A stretch of DNA of 64,000 nucleotides from Apiospora phragmitis. Taxonomy: Eukaryota > Ascomycota > Sordariomycetes > Amphisphaeriales > Apiosporaceae. Shown in pieces: positions 13,101-25,411 of this stretch. Numbering within the stretch: position 1 is the first letter of the stretch; every line of letters starts with the position of its first letter. The stretch is taken from assembly GCA_038363925.1 (NCBI GenBank), contig JAQQWL010000002.1:5146001-5210000 (forward strand), written 5' to 3'. Under the pieces are notes generated by a model. The model made no database searches. It was not told the DNA's origin and worked only from the letters and a program-made list of their open reading frames with translations. The translations under genes and the position numbers were made by a program.

Positions 13101-13753
13101 ATGAGCACTAACGTGTAGCAGCCTTCGTACTTCCAGCCGTCAATGGCGGCCGGCGGCATTGGGGTCTTCGCTGGGCCGCTGTATACGGACAGTCTGTTCC
13201 CAGCTCCGCAGGGTTGAGTCGCGTCTCCAGCACAGGGCACACTGCACTCGGAATCATCAACGATGGTAGAAGCCTCGTTGGGCTTGTCACCGCAGTCTTG
13301 GGGTTGGGTCAGCGACAAGCAAACAGATCACGAGCACGCTTGGGTCAACTGACAGCACTCGGCGCCATACTCGGTTCCGGCCATGGAATAGCCTTTATCC
13401 ATACAGAAGAGGGCACAATCCTCGACTTTCATGCTGGTTCCGTTGTTATATCCATCGCCACTAAGGGCTTTTTTGCCCTCCGCATTATCGCTGAGTGGAC
13501 GGTCAGCTGGAGTGGACTCACCCGCCAGGGATAGTATCCAGACTTACATGTAGCAGGCAACATAGGTCCAGTTATTGGGGAGGTCGGTAGGTATACTCAG
13601 TGCTCTGGGTACTATCAAACCGGCCGCAGCGAACTGGTCAAGACTGGTAAGTAGACGGCCTGTTGCTCTGTGTGAAAGAGGCCAAGGGACCGAGAGACCT
13701 ACCTGGACAAGTAGAGCCGCAGACACAACGGCAGCGGAGCGAAGGGAAGCCAT
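10185..13753 (-). CDS. Secreted glyoxal/galactose-oxidase-like copper radical oxidase with four WSC domains (one-base frameshift)
   Basis: Ten exons on the minus strand: 13753-13703, 13633-13548, 13490-13354, 13296-13113, 13048-12987, 12923-12278, 12209-12079, 12020-11928, 11863-10930, 10862-10185. Phases match at every junction and the total is about 1000 residues. A hydrophobic N-terminal signal peptide is completed by removing intron 1. Then come four WSC domains, each with the W.Y.GCY start and a [14 protein letters not shown] end. The C-terminal half is a glyoxal-oxidase beta-propeller plus DUF1929-like domain. The copper-site elements are visible: the Cys of VFCSGS, the Tyr of GRWYPTAA, Tyr-His in PRLYHSEA and the His of [11 protein letters not shown]. 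Known relatives oxidise aldehydes or alcohols to make H2O2 at the cell wall, and WSC domains bind glycans. The reading frame breaks at 11139-11141, where CCC stands where CCCC would keep frame (LP then QMPGAVNN). This is a sequencing error or a real null allele. Confidence 0.85.
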
Positions 13754-16700
13754 AGCGAACTGCTGGCGAGATGATGAACGAGGGTGCCTAACGAGCGACA
13801 GAGGTCGGGATCAAGTGGAGGATCGAGGTGAGACCCCCCCCTATATAACCAAAGAGCCCTAGAAAGAGGCAGACATCTTGTGGCTTGCAGTCTGCATTGA
13901 TGTGGAGAATCAGCTTAGCCTTGGCTGGGACTTCAGCTGGGGGAGCCAGGATGGAGGGTTCATGTGTTCGCTGGGCCATGATTATTATTTACTGTACAGC
14001 GCAGTCGGCCTTATCGAATGAACCGAGAGGTGCGGCGACGTGAAGGGGGGGGGGCCATGCAGACCGCAGACTGCAAGAAGCAAAGCGCCTAGCAGAGACG
14101 AGGCAGAAAGTCTTACACGAGATTGGAATGATGTCCCCTCCACAATACCCATCGGCGCGGCCAACGGGTTGGGAGACTAAGAAGGAATCGAAACCTGGGG
14201 GCATGCTGCCGGGATCAGGCCATGGGGCGACAGCTCAGGTGGAGCAGTCAGATATCGGGCGCATCCACATGGGGGCTTTCTATTTCCATTTCCAGGCCGT
14301 CCAGTTCGGCTCTCAGCTCTGGCACGCGTTGCCGGGTATGAGTGCCACCATGGTGTGTGCCATGTATTCCCGATGGATGACAGTGGTGAAATCTCTTCTT
14401 CTCTGGTGCGGCGTCGCATTCTTGACCCTGGACTTGCAGAATCACCCCTGTCACGCCTTTCCCAGGACGGCGGGTGATTGAATGTGACAGGTGAGAGAGG
14501 AACTCTCGGAGCCCACTACGAAAGTGACCGTCCTTGTTGGGCATGGAAATCCAGCATCGAAAAAAGGCAAATCGGAGGAATGTGATCAAGATAGGTACTA
14601 CGTCGTAGTCGCTGTGTGGTGTGGATGGGGCCAGGTCTCATCTAGGCAAGCCGAAAGGAAAGGCACGACCATATGTAACGGTCGCGTCGATAGACGACAT
14701 TGGCATTGGGGTTCTCCGCAGATCACGACCCAACACGCACCGCCGTTGGGTCGCGCAAGCCAGAGTCAACGGGTCGCCGAGAGTCGACTATTGAACGTCG
14801 TCAGGCGATAGCTTCAACTGTCTGCATGGGCAAGACCCAACCGTGCCGGAGAGAAAAAAGCAAAAGAACGCAGTCAGACGCACTCTCGTTCAAGTCAAGC
14901 GCAGGGTAAGTAAGCAGTGCAGATGTGGATTTGCCATTTGTACCAGTGAGATGGAAGCAGGCCGACCCCGATGAGAGGGGTGTGGCCGAAATTGCTTCCG
15001 TTACGAGAAGTTATGCAGCATCATGGTTTTCATCTCGTATTCGATAGATAGCAGATTGGTTGAGCAGGAGGAGGATAAGGGTGATAAGTTGCGACCAAAG
15101 CATGGATTTTTGACGTGTGGTGGGAGACCAATTGACAGTGCAGCCAGTGCATCATGACACGCTACGCTACAGGCTTTTCCTAGTGGCCCATCGCCTAAAG
15201 GAAAGGCCTAAGGTAGCGCCTTCCTAGCACTTAACAGCCCAACTAAGCCGGCACAGACTCACCCGGTCAACCTAAGGGAAAGAAAGAACCATCAAGAGTT
15301 GCGGGGTCCATTCGTTTGCTCCTTCTCCTTTTTTCCCTTAGGACGTCGAACCAGTCACTAGCATCAAAAAGCATACCCCTCATTATTGGCGTCCATCATG
15401 GAAAGTTACTGATGCTGTCGGGCATCTTCCTCATCTTCATCCGTTCAAGCCACCAGCCAAGGCGCACCAATAAGTCGATTCCAGAACCGAGGCGTCGATC
15501 CTGTCCATCAAACTCCTAGGTTAGGTTAATTCAGCCAGGACTCTAATTCAGCTTCCAGCGCTCGGGACTCGCCGAGAAAGTACAAAAGGTAGGTAGGCCT
15601 ACCATGCCAAGACCCCAGGCCAGTCAACAGGAGCAGTTCCAAGCGTAAGAGCGCCGCACACTGCAAGTCGGCGCAGGAGACCAGGATGCAAACATGTTTA
15701 TGGCTTCATGGTCAGATGGTTTGATTTCCCATGACTTGACGTGGCGTTCAGCTGCATCTCCATGCAACCTGCAGTGCTACGTCGGCCAAACCAAGATAAG
15801 CAAAATACAGAGCTTTCATCTCTCCGACGACGACACCCTCATCAGTTGCCTCCAAACCGACCCCACCCTCCAGATGAATGCACAAGTGCTTCCGATGCCC
15901 CGCCGCCGACACGCTCCCAGCCGAGAGGCCGATTTGGACTTATCGTGGCTGCGAAGATCAACATGAAGAGCCTCATTCATCAGGGGTACTGGGAAAGCCA
16001 AGCCAACCAATCCGACTAGGTCTGCTGGTGGTTGGAGAACGGTTCCTCCCTCCCTTCCTCCCTTTTCTCATCTCATCAAATCGCAGCAAACTGTTCATCA
16101 AGATCTCATTAAGTGAGAACTAACGCCAGGCCCGCCAGTCCCCGACCCTGTCGATCAGTTAGTCCAACGTCCTCAGCGGTGCCCCAGCCTGCCAGCGCGC
16201 GCCATTCGCATATGGACAATGTGAGTGGCGCCAGTCAACAAAAGCTCTTGGAATCTCGCTCGATTGGTCAACTTCGACCATGGCGGCTGACACTCAGTGT
16301 TTGCTTTTTTGATTTGTCGTATCCCAGTTTGGCAAACCTGCTATTTCTCAAATGGCTCTGCTTCTGCTGAGACATTTTACGGGGATGACTGCCTGGCAAC
16401 CACTGAAGAACAGCGGTGAATCTGCAGCAATGCACAAACACACCCACACACTCACTTCTCATGACAGTCGGCGTTTTACTGCAAGCCATCATCTCCAGTG
16501 AGCAAATCAAGTATTGAGAACTGAACATCAAAAACCCGACTATTCATTATGGTTTCTTCTTGTTGCCTGCCTTGTCCAGAAAACATGCTGCCTCGATGAT
16601 TGTAGTCATCAGGACGACGTGCGATGGCCACATGAACAACCACATCAACGCCACACCAGCCACTCTGCCATCGCTATCTGGTATGCACCCCGTTCTGATA

Positions 16701-18386
16701 AGCTTTCCTGCATACCACCCACACATCCGCAACGTACTGCCCCAGGCTTGCATTGTGCTTCCCCAAATTTCCCTAGCGAGAGCGACCAACTCTGATGACC
16801 AAAATTGACGTGAGAGCCTCGGCAGCCTCCTCCAAATGTCAGCGAGGCTTCGGTCTCAGCCACCGACGCAATTTTATGCTTTCTTGCGTCACATGGTGAA
16901 TATTAATCGCGCAGGGCTGATGGCTCAAGTGGGAAGGTCGATCCCGAATAGCAGGTAGGAGGAGGAAGCAGAATGAATGAACGAAAACACTTGACCGCTC
17001 TATGTGCATGCACCAGCCACACAACCGACATCGATGCACGCGCCGTTGGCTATGAGCGTCCGGTCGTTACACGCGTCTTCGTACTTCGTGATCGCGGATC
17101 ATGAGCTGCAGTCTTGATTATGCAGTCGTTGATGAAAGTCGTTCGATGGCGCTTCGCTGTGTTCTCGTTCATGCAGTTACGTCAAATCACTTCTCTTGGC
17201 TACCAAGTCGGACCAAAGGTTCCGGGACTGCTATCATTCCTCATAGTCCCATCGAGCGATATCTGGTTCATCTATGCCCTCTTTTCTTATGTGGTGATGC
17301 CAATCACACTACAGGCATATACTGATCCTGTGCTTGAACTGATCCGCTTTATAATGCCCGCGCCATTGCAACTGGGGGCCCGGTATTGTGTTGTTAGCCT
17401 TGGCTGTATGTGTTACTGCCAGCCCTTTCATACTACCCCTAAATTAGAAACGGACTTTCGAATGACCAGGTACCAGGTGTTTTTCCAATGAGTAATGGGC
17501 GGCCTATACGCGCTGGGCCTTCCTCACCCCTGCCAGGACATGAATTCCCGATGAGCATAGACTGGCAAAAAGGATGAGGAGTGGTAGGTAAGACTACATT
17601 GTAGTAAGGTGTATAATAATACCGCGTCACAGCAACATAAGGTATATCGATTGCATTGGCATCGAGTTCGTGAATCGGATATTTTATGGTTCTAATGAAC
17701 TCGACTGGTTCCATTCTCCGAGTCAATAAGTGGTTGGAAAACAAGTTAAACGCACTGGGCGGAAGCTCGAGGACCTTGATTCAACCCGTTCTCAATAGTT
17801 CCATGGAAATAATGCTTGTCGACCAGGAGTGCCAAAGCAAGTCGACTATGCGATATCTTTGGAGGCTGGTCAAGAACTCACTCTTGGCCGCCTGGCTAGA
17901 GTAGCTAGACGGCTCGCTTAATTCGAAAGGAGGTTTGCCCGACGCAACATCACGAAGGAGTGACGATGAAAATACCTTATGGCGACAAAGAAGTCCTGAG
18001 ATATTGTATCGTTGCTTTAACGTACTGCTCCGCTAACTACTTAGCGTAAAATTGTATAATATAAACAGGCATGTGGCAACTTTCAATCACATACGACCAT
18101 TTCCTGCTGAATACTAGGGATCCCGTCCGCTCTCCCATATATAAGCAGCAGAGAGCCGAATTAGTACTAGGGTCGGTGACGACCTGGGAATCCTCGGTGT
18201 TGTATGTTTCTCTTTTTTTTTTTTCCCTGGTTCCTTTGATTCTCCTGCTTCTCCGCCTTTTTGTTTCAATACATTTTCGTCTTAATGTTTTTCTCGTTGC
18301 CAGGGTAATTGTTTCTCATATCCCAGGTAGGATATTAATAGGCAGCGAGTGATAGTAGCCACGAGGGCTGACCTCATCTGTACGTG
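13754..18386. other. Long stretch without a recognisable gene
   Basis: This includes the promoter of the oxidase gene (just above 13753). I found no intron-joined frame, tRNA or terminal-repeat pair here. Short open frames (up to about 125 codons) show no domain. There is a G run near 14046-14053 and a T-rich tract near 18212-18225. Given the decayed loci that follow, fragments too degraded to name may be present. Confidence 0.5.
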
Positions 18387-18570
18387 TGCGAGTTCATGGA
18401 CGACTTCCACGAGGACATCGTGGAGGGGCCGCTCTGCCAGCACGGGTGGGTCTTCCAGGAGTGCGTACTGGTCTGGCGTTTTTACATTCTCTGTGGAGGG
18501 CCAGACTTCCTGGGAGCGCTGTCATGATGTCCGCTGCGAGACGATGGCCAAACGTCCGAGTAAGTACATC
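18387..18570 (+). pseudogene. Relic of a HET-domain gene
   Basis: One frame from 18387 reads CEFMDDFHEDIVEGPL followed by GWVFQECVL, matching the conserved late part of the HET domain (R-G-W-V-x-Q-E-R). After a shift of frame near 18470 the next frame continues VFTFSVEGQTSWERC and VRCETMAK, the usual continuation of that domain (F-x-x-x-Q-x-x-W-E-C then RCET). No N-terminal half and no long C-terminal region could be found. HET proteins trigger vegetative incompatibility death (family knowledge). This copy cannot make a full domain. Confidence 0.65.
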
Positions 18571-19713
18571 AGCTAGTCAGCCAGAGCCCTCCGTAGTCTC
18601 GTCAGCCTAACTTCGTCTTCGACCGCCGCAGCTGTCTGCAGCACAGCTTGTTCTGGCGCCGGGGCCACGACGTAAGGTCTCTGACCCGGTTCTTCGAGAA
18701 GCGATATGGGATGGCACTTCGATATCGTCTTCCACGACCCCAACGCAGATGTTTGGGACCTCAGCATACTGTATGATGCCTTTGCTAGTGACGTGTGTCC
18801 GAAACTTGGTAAACCAGGTCCTCTAATACAAGTAAGGTGTCCCTGATCTACCGTAGTTACCCTAGAATCTCTGGGTCAAGTGAGTAAGCTTATCTACCGT
18901 GGTCCAATTATGCAAGACATTGACTATGCACACGATGAACAAGTTTTCCCATATACTTATTCTACGCCAGCTTCGGGAGGAGACAAGGGAGGTGTCTATC
19001 AAATTAAGGATAAATGTGCTCGGCCAGCCCCTTTTCGTACTTTTTGTACCTGGCTCATCCTTTCCAACCAATCAAGATGAACTCCGAGACTACAACGTTC
19101 TGTGATTGGATAGTATGCCTATGCCAAGACCTTGGTTCCACTATCCACAAAGCTGGGCCTCTTTGGTGTTACAGATGTCCTCCGACTTGCTCGGTTCGAC
19201 AAGGAATAGCTGTAATCGGCACTCTGCTCGCCATAACTGTTACGAGTGATTTTTTTCATTTATGACTCTTTCTGCGGTCTCGCTGGGTCCAACAGTTCTC
19301 CATTATACATCCCCCTTTTCTGTGTCTGTGTGTGCGAGGAGGGTTGGGAGCTTACATCGTTACACCACCAAATCGCAGCGCTCCACGAACAGCTGACCCG
19401 GGCACAGTTTCCTGGCCCCGGTCCGAGGCCGGGCCCAGATGGCCGCGTGCTGGGAGACCGCTCAGATGAGTCGAAGGTGTCTCTTCGCTTCCTCCTCATT
19501 CCCTACGTTGGATATAACCGGTCTCAAGGGTGAGCTACATACAATGGTTGCAACCAGTGTTAATATGCACCGCACACATTCTGTAATTTGGGTAGACGAC
19601 CGACGCTGTGCATTGATTTGCGCACGATATACACTGTTGAGGGTTGGTAGTATGTCAGCCCACATCATAAGTGTGCATAAGCCGGTTGCCAACCATGATT
19701 TCATTACGTAAAC
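18571..19713. other. No recognisable gene
   Basis: Between the HET relic and the tRNA I see only short frames without domain signatures. Part of this may be the rest of the decayed HET gene, but no motif confirms it. Confidence 0.45.
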
Positions 19714-19802
19714 GGAGCGGTAGCTAAGTGGTATAGCGTGGGATTGCAGTTGCTCTTTAGCCAGTTATCCTAAGGTCGCGTGTTCGATCCACGCTCGCTC
19801 CT
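19714..19802 (+). tRNA. tRNA-Cys (anticodon GCA) with a 17-base intron
   Basis: The cloverleaf folds by hand. The acceptor stem GGAGCGG pairs with TCGCTCC at the 3' end, leaving T as discriminator base, as in tRNA-Cys. The D stem is GCTA/TAGC. The anticodon stem is TGGGA/TCCTA, with loop TT-GCA-G interrupted after position 37. The T arm is GCGTG-TTCGATC-CACGC. The intron is 19750-19766, in the canonical place between positions 37 and 38, and ends in the anticodon-loop A. CCA is not encoded, as usual for eukaryotes. Confidence 0.93.
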
Positions 19803-20036
19803 ATCTGTGAAGAATTCAATTTTTACTGCTGGTGAGCTTCACTTTTGGTTTCATTTTTGCCCCTTTTTTTGCCCCTTATTTCTTTCCTCACCAAAACTCT
19901 AAGTTCTTCGTGATCGACCCACTTCTGCTATGCCCACATGCCTTTCCGGGACACGACTAATCATCAACACGCAGGGCTGCTCCAATGCGATAGGGCGATA
20001 GTTCCGTCCTTCTTGGGCCTTTCCAGTACTGGGTCC

Positions 20037-21568
20037 CTATAAGGAGGGGCCAGTGACATTGTCCACGGATGTCTTTTCATAGCTTGGCGGCTGCTCTGAA
20101 TCTGTCTCGTCTGCGCTTTGTGCATACACAGTTCGTTGGTTTCTGTTTCCCGCGTCTTCGAGGCCACCACCGACCTCTCTGACGTTGCCCGAGGTGTCGC
20201 TCTTTCTGTATGGACCTCTTCTTCTGAGATTATCCCACTTAATAGAAGGCTCGTAATCGTTATGACGAAGACTTTTTGGCCGTTCGGCGTCCAACGACGA
20301 CAATTGACTATGAGGACGCGGATCCAGCCTCGAAGTCGGAGGGGCGAATTTTCACGCTACGCGGTGTCCCGCGTTTGGCCTTCTGTTGCATCGAATGTCG
20401 TCGTAGCGTTTCGTATTTCACTTCCACCACTCGACCTCCTCGTCGTGCAAGCGGCCGGGGAAGAATTCCTCCATGAGCGGCACACCGCAGCCGTACGTCA
20501 CGTCAAAATCCATGATGCCGTCCATGACCTTGTGCGTCGTGATGGTTTCGCGGTGCCATAGTGGCATGTTTCGCTTCGCCGGTGGTAGTTCTACGAAAGC
20601 CAGCCATGTGTTTTGGAGCATGCCGAGAGCACCCACGGCCAGAATACAACATGTTTAATCTGTGGACGCGGCCACATTCACCAGCAGTAGGAGCCAGAGG
20701 AGACACGGTATCCAACAGGTGATTTGTGTCAGACGGAACCCAAGGGGGAGCCCGCGGAACATCATGGCTTTCCGCTTTTTGCTGTCACGTTGTGCGATCT
20801 TTTCTGATTCTTCCTCTACGTCAACCGACCGGGACAACCACTGAAACTTTTCCCAGGGGCGACCGACTCGAGGCGACTTCGAGAAAGACATACTTTCCAG
20901 GTTTAGGCACACGGCCCGCCCAATAATCACGACAATGTCTGTCGAACCGTTCCCCGACGTGAGCGCGTAACAGTCCTTCGAACGCTGTCCGTTGGGCAGA
21001 TTCTCCGCTCTCCACTGCGGAAGCAGCCCCATGATTTGGATGAACAGCGTGCCCACGACGGTGATGAGCATGATGCCCCATTCCTGGTCGAGCCAAATGG
21101 GGACTGCCGCAACACCCAGCTGCAGGACAGTCGCAAGGGCCCCGATCACATGGACGAAGCCCCACGAGAACTGCGTGGGTCCATTATCGTTCTCCGGCGC
21201 CTCAAAGACGGATATGCGAATACCTCTCCCGTCGCCGCTCAGGGGCCACTCGCGCGAGACTTGCGCCTCGATGTCGCGGAGGAGCCGACTCATGACCCAG
21301 TTTCTGTTCTTGTGGGCGTACCCGGACTCCAGGTTGAATACCTTGACGTGATGGTCCGGGAGCGGGAGCAGGCGACCGTCTCGGATGATGTTGACCAACG
21401 TGGTGAAGGCGTAGGTAACGCAGCCAAAGGAGAAACAGACGGGTGTGTAGAGCTGCCCCGTCCCTGGGCGAAGGCATGTTGGACCACGTCCCCGCCGATG
21501 ACCATGAGGATGGTCGAGACGTACGACAGGTTGATCCACTGCCCCCACGACTGAGCGGTTGCACTCAT
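20037..21568 (-). pseudogene. Broken gene for a fungal integral membrane protein of unknown function
   Basis: The start at 21568 gives MSATAQSWGQWINLSYVSTI, a membrane segment. The frame breaks at 21462-21464, where GGG stands where GGGG would join the upstream frame to TGQLYTPVCFSFGC. The long open part (to 20658) has hydrophobic segments near VIGALATVLQLGVAAVPIW, IMLITVVGTLFIQIMGLL and CLLWLLLLVNVAAS. An in-frame TAA at 20655-20657 then interrupts it, and the same frame reads on as CCILAVGALGMLQNTWLAF to 20418. A CAA to TAA change would explain this stop and is of the CpA to TpA type favoured by RIP. Further shifts near 20419 and 20333 join a polar tail ending near 20037. Four lesions make this a pseudogene. 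I do not recognise a named family. Convergent decay of the neighbouring loci supports loss of function. Confidence 0.7.
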
Positions 21569-22244
21569 GGCGTAATACTGTGTGAGGGGTCGTATCTTTA
21601 CTGGGATGGGTAGTTGGGTTTTCGTTTTATGAGTTTTGGGAGTCTTGTAGATATCAAAACGAAGCTATGATGTGCTTATATTACTAGCTACTACTACAAC
21701 AACTATGAGGGGGAAGGTGTTCTACTTATAGTTCTCCGGGCCTTGAACGTGTGTACTGTACGCACACGAGCCCTTGCACCTTGTCATTCGACAATAGGTT
21801 CAGGATCTCATGTTTGACTCAGATACTTATATCGTCTTACCAAGGCATTGATACCTGCTATGAGGTGAAAGCAGCGCAAGGGTGCCTGACTTTGTTGACC
21901 CCGCTCATCAAAAGAAAAAACGCTGTGGCCAAGGGGGAGTTTGGGGGAAATCAGCCTTCTACCAGCAAACACAGACGTTAAACATCACAAACGGTACCAC
22001 AAACAAGCAAACAAACAAATGAGAAAGCACATGTTATCGGTCATTGGATGGCCCGGTACTGCCGGCCACGTCACATTTCTTCTGCCAACGGGGATACCCT
22101 GCGGTTCGACCACCCACCAGAGCATGTGCTGTCATAAAAACCCCTAAACAGCCCTTCCCACCCCAACATATTCCTGCACCCAACCTGCCATTTCCAACAC
22201 GATTAACTTCAGAAAGTACCATTGATGACGAGTCGTGCCTCAGG
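21569..22244. promoter_or_regulatory. Divergent intergenic region between two pseudogenes
   Basis: The membrane-protein pseudogene (minus) and the TPR pseudogene (plus) start on either side of this 0.7 kb stretch, so it once held both promoters. The CAAACAAACAAA-type tract near 22000-22020 and the CCACCCCAACAT-like leader near 22155-22200 resemble fungal 5' leaders. No binding site can be named. Confidence 0.35.
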
Positions 22245-24489
22245 ATGGCCCAATATCTGATCCCGAGTTCAATTCAACTGGATTTCATCAAGGCCATTCG
22301 TGGCCTGTATGAAGATGCTTGTGTCGACTTTGCTGCCGAGTTTCCAACGAAGCTCGGTAGCGACAACCTCGCGATCTCCGCCGACACTTTCAAACAAGAC
22401 GCAACAAACAAGATGGAAGAAGACAAGAGGGACTGTACTGTGGCTATGACTAAAGCCCCGGAGGTCATATCTGGTGCTAGCTCAAGCATGGAATCCAGGA
22501 TAAGGACACGGCTGTCCGCGGTCGAATCAGCTGAGGTGTTGAGTAGTGCTAAGACCTTGCTGATGCGAGGCAGAGTACACGAAGGCTTGTTTCTTGTGGA
22601 AAGGCTTGTAGGGTATCTAGAGGAGACTTTCGGCGTCTGGCACCATTTGCCGCTGGAAGCGCGCGTTGTCTGGTGTCTTCTCCTCACCGAAATCGGCCAG
22701 CTGGGTCAAGCCAAGTTTAAGTGCATTGATATGATTGAACTCAAGAGCGAGCACCTGGATCGAGACCACCCTTTGATCTTGGAGGCCACCTCTGCGCTAG
22801 TGGGCTTGCACAGGTCCAACTCTTGTCCAACTGAGGCCTTCTTCTCAACCTCCGAGAACTTGATTTCTCGATCGAGAAACAGCCTTGGCGCCGGAAGCCA
22901 ACAGACTCTCCGGTACGAGTTCCAAAAAGCCGCTCTGAACCTCTGGGTGGGGAATTACGTCGATGGACTCAAACAGCTCCAGGACGCAGCATCGGAATCG
23001 AAGAAACGGTGGGGCGATGATCACCCCTGGACTCTTTCGTGCGTCATCGAGCATTCCATTGCCCTGTCTCGATCTGGGCGAATTGGGGAGTGCAAAGGAC
23101 GTCTGGAGGGTGTGCTCCGCATCGAGAGCCGGTTATTCGAACTTGACATGGATGATTGCGAGAGCGACAATTTTATCGACAACCTGATCAAGTATCTCAT
23201 CTCTGCCGGCCGACACAAGAACGACTCCCGCGAGGTCCACCCAAGTCTTCTCTACGCTTTAGGTGCCTGGGCCAAGAATGAGCTGACTCGGTGTGGCGCA
23301 CAACCCGATCAAGTGATCAAGGCACAAACGGCGATACTTCAGATCAGAAAGCTGTCTCGTTCTTTCGGGCCGAGCCACTTGGCCACACTACAGGCTGGTC
23401 TTAGACTTGGCCAACACCCCTACGGGTTGATCCTGACGCAAAGCGGTCCCAAGCAGCTGAATCTTATTACAGCGAGGTGATCAAACTCGGCACGGCGCTA
23501 CAGGGTCATCCTGTTATACTGCTTGCCGAACAGGGGCTTCACATCAGCAAGATGATGCACAAACCCAGTATTTCGGAGGCAGACAAGGTGCGCTTCCTTA
23601 GCATTCCTGGGCTGATGGGCAGCCGACTGGCCAGCCGATGGGGCAGGGGACACCCCGACACGCTACATGCGCTGTTGACTGCATTTGCGCCTTCCTGGTA
23701 TATTGATAAGGTCCGCGCAGCCGGAGTGTCGGCCGAGCTGCGCCGGCGCCTACACGACCCGAAGGTGCGGCTCCAGCGGCTGGTCGAGTGCATCCAAATC
23801 GAAGAGGAGCTAGGGTGGTTCCAGTACCGCCCTAGGGAACAAGACGGAGGCGGCGGAAATATTCGCAGCCCTGGCTCAGTCACTACGAGAGGGGAGAGGC
23901 CGAAGAGCTGACGAAATTTGCCGAAGGCGAAGAAATCATCAAAAGGCTGCGTGGGGAAGTCATGGCAATTGTAGGGGAAGTGTTAGAGCGGGAACGGCAC
24001 AACGCACGGGAGTCCATGCAGAGCGCCCGCTTCTACGACGCAGCGGATAACCTGCGTCTTTTGTCTAGTCTCGTCATAATAGTGCACGGGGAGTGCCACA
24101 GAGTGGTTGTGAATGCGTCGGTCGGTCTCGCGACGGCCCTGTGGAAAGCAGGTCAACAGAAGACCAGCCAGGATGGAACAGGCTCAAGTCAGCAAACTTC
24201 GCGCGGGCACCAGGAAGAGGCAGTGGACATAATGCGAGGCATAGTCTCTAGACTGGGCGATGACAGGGCAGCAGGAAATCGGTGGAAAGAAGAGCTAGAA
24301 AAGTGGGAGGGGGAACTGGCTATATCATCTCCCCACGGGCCTGAGTTGCCTAGTCGCTCGAGCTTTGCTGACGACGAGAGTTCCTGGGTTTGGGTGGATG
24401 ACTGGGGGACGTCATGTACGAGCAGGGCTTCCAGCCGAGCTTGGTGTGATCAGGAGTTCAGACAATTGGGTATCGGATACTGCCAGTGA
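22245..24489 (+). pseudogene. Broken TPR-repeat protein (kinesin-light-chain-like repeats)
   Basis: The start is chosen at 22245 (MAQYLIPSS); an upstream ATG at 22044 only adds leader-like sequence. The frame is open to about 23408 and carries TPR-like units, for example GDDHPWTLSCVIEHSIALSR and FGPSHLATLQAGLRL. Two apparent one-base insertions (GG at 23409-23410, CCCC at 23417-23420) then shift it to the frame reading AESYYSEVIKLGTALQGHPV. A further insertion near 23825 and one near 23880 lead through EAAEIFAALAQ to HYERGEAEELTKFAEG and on to the stop at 24489. Repaired in thought, the protein would be about 745 residues, all helical repeats without an NB-ARC or NACHT domain in front. Such repeats form the C-terminal part of many fungal NLR proteins. 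Four shifts in 2.2 kb argue for a pseudogene over assembly error. Confidence 0.65.
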
Positions 24490-25411
24490 GTTGATAATTT
24501 TATTTTATAGGTTATAACCCAGTAGCGAGTAGATTATTATTTCTTGCCCGGTATGCCTCTGGTGCCGCGGGTGCGAGATAATCACCGCCAACTTGTATTA
24601 GTCGAAACCTCTGCCGGCCCGGACCGCTTCGATGTAGTCGATTCGTGGTGGTATATTTGCATTGATTAAGTCGACACGGTACCACTCGGTAAGCTCTCGG
24701 TGTACTGCGGAATGAAACCTCTGACCGGCCTTGGGCCATCTACCAATTCTAGGCAGAACCGGTTGGGCTAGATGGGACTGAGAACGGACATGAGACGAGG
24801 GAAGCCGAATGGCTGCTGGTGAGGCTCTGGGGCGCAGTGTACTTACCCCTCAAATACGCTTACAGGCAAATCGTCCAGCCCTAGGCATTCAACCCCCATG
24901 GGGCACCATGGTCGCCTACATTCTGCCTGACGCTTGAGTGCTCACCGGCCTTCCCAGAATCCCCAGAGCCTCAATAGGTACTTTCATATTAATCGAGGGC
25001 CCACTGACCAGAAATATAGCCGTCCTCGAGTATTCAAGTCCGTGTCGCAAAGTAAGGCCTGCAAAGTTTCCCCATCTGAAAGGAAGTTTCACATAGCCTC
25101 AGTCTATTTCTCGGACACGTACCGACAGTTGGTCTGTTTTTCATTGAAAACGGGTAGGTCGCCATTGGTTCAAATCATCGCCGAAGGTAAAGAAGCGTTG
25201 TAACATAAGTCCGTCTGAGCTGTGGATGCCACGCACCCTCCATGACGAGCAAGGTAGGAATAATAGATACAATATAGGTAGTGAGACACCCCGCGTAAGG
25301 CTGTATCGTTCTTTCCATCTCTCCCCAACAAACCCGTCGAGTTTTCACCTCTTCGTGTCTCTGGACATTCTCCAGGCTCGAGGAATTCACATCCCCTGAG
25401 TCGCATTCGCC
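24490..25411. other. Intergenic, no gene seen
   Basis: Short frames only. The last 150 bases before 25412 are the likely leader of the next locus. Confidence 0.5.
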
